Shown here: piece by piece, positions 7,862 to 10,760 of the stretch | Numbering within the stretch: position 1 is the first letter of the stretch | Layout of the letters: every line of letters begins with the position of its first letter | Assembly: GCA_002751075.1 (NCBI GenBank) | Contig: NAOQ01000004.1 | Location: 222,351-233,110 of the forward strand | Source: Ichthyophonus hoferi | Taxonomy: Eukaryota; Opisthokonta; Ichthyosporea; Ichthyophonida; Ichthyophonidae | Direction of reading: 5' to 3' | DNA: 10,760 bases | The notes under the pieces: model-generated | Database searches by the model: none | Told to the model about the DNA's origin: nothing | Seen by the model: the letters and a program-made list of their open reading frames with translations, nothing else | Made by a program: the position numbers and the translations under genes

Positions 7862-8411
7862 ATGAGGCCTGATTTCTTGGTTACTCTGATTTTATAAGCA
7901 TCTAGATCATCCTTGACTGAAAACTCCACCAAATTTCTATCCGATACAATTCCATCTTCTCTGGGGATATATTCTCGTTTTCCAGAGCACAATTGCCATG
8001 ATCAAGCAATTATTTCTCATACAACGCATCACAAACTGCTTTATCTGCCAATGATGATGACACTGTTCCCATGCTATATGTATCCTCTAAAAAACCCATT
8101 TCTGATGGTGAGAAACACCTATTTCAGAAAGAGTTAGTTCCCAAATTCTCTGGTACCAATTATTATAATTACCTCACCATCTATTCATTGGCATTTTATG
8201 CTGGTTCTAGATTGACTCCCGCCTGTTGAAAAAGAAAATCCCAACTGATACACTGAACTTGATGCTAATACCATAATCAGTCCTCATTACGGCTATGCTC
8301 TAGTTGCTACATGAAGTAGAGGAACTTATGAACAACATCTTCCTTCTAGAATGTCCAGTAGGATCTTGGTTGTCTAATACAACCACTGCTAAAAACGATC
8401 CTGGCATCACA
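7862..8411 (+). pseudogene. copia integrase C-terminal region and integrase-to-RT spacer remnant
   Basis: FLGYSDF at 7873-7893 is the strongly conserved copia motif F-L-G-Y-S that follows the T-P-Y and F-G-C region of integrase, showing the element resumes in order after insertion B. The stretch after it (about 7913-8410) corresponds to the poorly conserved linker before reverse transcriptase and is worn. Within it, 8137-8226 reads like the start of a copia Gag domain (FSGTNYYNYLTIYSLAFYAG), which is out of place there; see findings. The element is broken in this part too. Confidence 0.65.
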
Positions 8412-9110
8412 AATTTCAGAAACTACGAGGAGGCCATACACTCTCATGATAAAATGCAATGGAACATGGCCATACATAAAAAGCTTGGTATGATCAATAA
8501 AGTTTACACCTGGACTATGATCCCATGCAATGAATTTTCTAAGGACACAACTATTCTTTGCAACCTGTGGGTATTTCACAGGAAATGCGACTCCAACAGT
8601 AAAGCTACCCAAAACAAAACTAGTCTCAGTGTCCAGAAAAGCATGTAAACTAAGAATAAGGACTTCTTTAACATATCATCCGTGGTGAAAAGTTTGGTCA
8701 CCGTCAGGACCTTACTTGCCATCACCACCACCCATCAGCATGACCAGACATAGCTTGACATCCACTCCATATACCTACATGCTTCATTAGACATAAATAT
8801 TTGCATGCTACAGCCTTCCATGATGAAGAACACTAATCACTTAAACTGAGTTTGAAAATTACTCAAATACCCCTATGGCCTTCATGTAAGTGGCTTATGC
8901 TGGAATTAAGCATTGCATGAGTTTCTAAAAACAAAAAACATATACCCAGCGGATTGGACTCTTTCTTCTATACATCACGTGTCAGTAATCAGCTTCTGGC
9001 CCTAAGTTGTTATGAGGATGATGTCCTCCTAGTTTCACAGCACCCACCTGTCAGGGAGGCCCGTGTCGAGGGTTTTAGCCAACAATTCCTAAAAAATAAT
9101 AAAGGATAAT
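8412..9110 (+). pseudogene. copia reverse transcriptase remnant
   Basis: Motifs occur in normal RVT_2 order. NFRNYEEAIHSHDKMQWNMA with the following KLGMIN and YTW at 8412-8513 corresponds to the Y-x-E-A-x-x-x-x-x-W-x-x-A-M-x-x-E-L entry motif. LDIHSIYLHASLDINICMLQ at 8754-8813 corresponds to the first catalytic block (L-D-V-x-x-A-F-L-x-G-x-L). YGL at 8874-8882 fits the Y-G-L-K-Q motif. The YVDD catalytic box is represented as YEDDVLLVSQ from 9011. A live enzyme copies the element RNA into DNA in the cytoplasmic particle. This copy is a fossil with several breaks. A minus-strand open frame at 8346-8612 is its shadow. Confidence 0.85.
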
Positions 9111-9359
9111 CCACCAAATTCTTTGGATAGTCTATGCAGAATTTGGACCTATGCATTAAAATCTCTTAAGTTGGTTACGCAAGGAAGCTTATCAAGTCCT
9201 GCACCCAAGAAAACAGCCATTTAACTTACTTTTTCATCCTCCCAGAATATATTAGGGAAGTTTCCAGAATCAACAACCAATTATAATGATACAATGCCAT
9301 ACCTTATCAAAAGCTGATATGTTATCTACCCTGGATCACCAAATCCAACTTGCCTGATT

Positions 9360-9913
9360 GTTAATTTGCAGTCATCTACCTTGATAGAGACTCTTATGAA
9401 CCCACAAAAGCCATTTGGGAAATGGCTATGCACTTCCTAAGATACGCCAAGAGTATCACTAAAGATTGCATAATATATGAGAGGGTGTCCCTCACACTCA
9501 CTACCATCTCTGATTCTGACTTCACTGCTGATCCACACGCATTCTGAAGCACTTTGGGCTAACTTATTTACTTAGCTGAAAGATCAATTGATTGGATCTT
9601 GAAGAAGCAGAGTATCATGTCCTCATCCACTATTGAAAGTGAATACCTTGCCATGTTGATATGTCTAAAAATGTCAAGCATCACCTCACTTTGTGATTGT
9701 CTACGAATTAACACTAAATGTATCATTATAAAAGCTGACAAACAGTCTACAATTCAACTCTCAGAACAGAGTTATGCTCTCAGAGGGACACAGCATCTGA
9801 AAGCCCACTATTGGTATATTTGAGATTGTGTGGCCAACAAGGAGGTTAAGGTTATCGCTTGCCCCATGGAGCTTGTGAGCACTAGGAAAAAGAACATAAA
9901 AAGCAAATTCTGA
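9360..9913 (+). pseudogene. copia RNase H remnant and 3' end of the pol region
   Basis: After a connection segment near 9380-9460 with AIWEMAMHFLRYAKSITKD (compare the copia A-x-x-R-I-L-R-Y-L-K-G-T motif), SDSDFTADPHAF at 9509-9544 fits the copia Y-S-D-A-D-x-A-G-D motif that carries the first catalytic aspartate. KKQSIMSSSTIESEYLAM at 9602-9655 matches K-K-Q-x-x-x-x-L-S-S-T-E-A-E-Y, including the catalytic glutamate. ADKQSTIQLSE downstream fits the C-D-N-Q-S-A-I motif. Worn sequence continues to about 9913, where pol would end. A live enzyme removes RNA from the RNA-DNA hybrid. This is a broken fossil. A minus-strand open frame at 9761-9949 is its shadow. Confidence 0.8.
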
Positions 9914-10760
9914 CAATATAATGTGCGTATGTATCACAATTGGATCCAATGGAATTATTACACAATCTTCCTAGATGAGATGAGTAAAGTTCAATTGCCA
10001 TTCTAATTATATAGGATTGTAGCATATGGAATAAAATAAAGACCTAAAATGAAATTAAGTTCAACAAACTTAAACATGCACGCATGAGGCTACAAGTATT
10101 TTCTAATGTTGATGCTTACATTGTGAGTAAATATATAATTTCCTGCAACAGTTCCTAAAAATGTGGAATGATATGCCAAATAATTGATCTGCAACAGCTA
10201 ATATAGCACTAACTAATTATAACTAAGTAGTAGATTAGAATACAGTAGATATTAACAATTCAAATGAGGTTATCATATTCAAAATATTACAAAACTTATT
10301 ATATTATTTACTTTATTAGTTGGCAATATATTTTCAGCATGCCTTGTTTAGTTTTAAATTCAGAACTTTCCACTTGGTTCATGAGGATATCAGCATGGTA
10401 ATCAATAAAAGGGGCATATATGATGAGATCAACTGAAACAAAATCATCCCTGATAAGATAATTTCAAATTATTAGGTGTTTTGTGCTTTAGTCTAGCCCT
10501 TGACTACAACGAAGGCCACGATGGATAAGTTATCCTCAAAAGTAGTCAGAGGATTAAAATCCACATCTTAGTTCTTCATAAGTTCAATCAAGTGAAGCCA
10601 ATTTTTGAAGAAAATTCGAAGAACCGTAACCTCCTCTTCAATTGTTAAAATGGCTATTGTTAAAGTTTTTCAGCATTATGTGCATAGAGTAAGTTACTAA
10701 CTAAAAAATGAAAGATATCATTTATGTAAAAATATTGCTACTTATATGTTTTTATTGTTT
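9914..10760. other. AT-rich region downstream of copia; no gene recognised
   Basis: The 3' LTR of the copia element would be expected at the start of this stretch, but no long direct repeat with 2120-3079 was found and no polypurine tract stands out. Open frames are short and AT-driven. A weak minus-strand coding impression at about 10490-10640 (containing VLRIFFKNWLHLIEL) is too short and uncertain to call. Nothing else is supported. Confidence 0.4.

Larger units (their letters stand above)
3080..9913 (+). mobile_element. decayed Ty1/copia LTR retrotransposon, split by two later insertions
   Basis: Remnants appear in the order typical of Ty1/copia rather than Ty3/gypsy: probable Gag (about 3080-3720), protease (about 4330-4630), pre-integrase and integrase (about 5795-6582, resuming at 7862), reverse transcriptase (about 8412-9110), RNase H (about 9360-9913). 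Integrase ahead of reverse transcriptase is diagnostic of Copia. Without insertions A and B the body is about 4.5 kb, normal for the family. It is a fossil with at least a dozen breaks spread over all domains and no product can be expected. LTRs, primer-binding site and polypurine tract were not recognised, so the outer limits are approximate. Age: old, and older than the two insertions it carries. Confidence 0.85.

Noticed and set aside
10490-10640. Minus-strand coding relic downstream of copia
   Set aside because: Two short open stretches with plausible residues, but no recognisable domain, no splice sites and a length easily reached by chance.
2120-10760. LTR pair of the copia element (about 2120-3079 against 9914-10760)
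   Set aside because: Only matches of around 10 bases were found by eye, with no consistent alignment. Either the LTRs are too worn or they lie outside these stretches. A dot plot at low stringency would decide.
1-10760. CRISPR array, tRNA, rRNA or bacterial operon
   Set aside because: No regularly spaced repeats, cloverleaf or rRNA-like stretches were seen, and the gene remnants are eukaryotic retroelement domains.

Overview
This is an AT-rich eukaryotic window, most likely from a land plant. The evidence is one plausible exon with plant-style splice sites, long T-rich non-coding DNA after it, and a decayed Ty1/copia retrotransposon carrying two later insertions. The species cannot be named from the sequence, and no RNA gene, CRISPR array or bacterial-type gene is visible.

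Layout. Bases 60-118 look like one internal exon of an unrecognised host gene on the plus strand. Bases 119 to about 3080 look like intron or intergenic DNA with no convincing gene. From about 3080 to 9913 lies an old Ty1/copia element on the plus strand, recognisable domain by domain in the Copia order: probable Gag, protease, pre-integrase and integrase, reverse transcriptase, RNase H. It is a fossil with at least a dozen breaks, and no long terminal repeats could be recognised. Bases 9914-10760 are AT-rich and without a supported gene.

The unusual part is two pieces of foreign DNA inside the copia element, in the same orientation. Insertion A runs from 4697 to about 5780, between the protease and pre-integrase remnants. 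Insertion B runs from 6583 to 7854, inside the integrase C-terminal region. B is cleanly bounded: copia homology stops at 6582 and resumes at 7862, and the 7-base word TTTGGCC flanks it on both sides. Both insertions start with the same block of about 335 bp, with an identical 16-base terminus and roughly four in five bases alike. They then carry different gene-like frames: A a plus-strand frame leading away from the block, B a minus-strand frame pointing at the block followed by an open 165-codon plus-strand frame. None of these frames resembles a copia protein or any family I can name. The simplest model is that A and B are cut-down ends of one virus-like or large DNA element whose two ends share a terminal repeat; this is inference. 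A short lysine/arginine-rich motif recurs in all three frames.

Order of events: a host gene or intergenic region received the copia element, and the A/B family later inserted into that copy. The B plus frame remains open while the surrounding copia frames are heavily broken, which fits a younger insertion.
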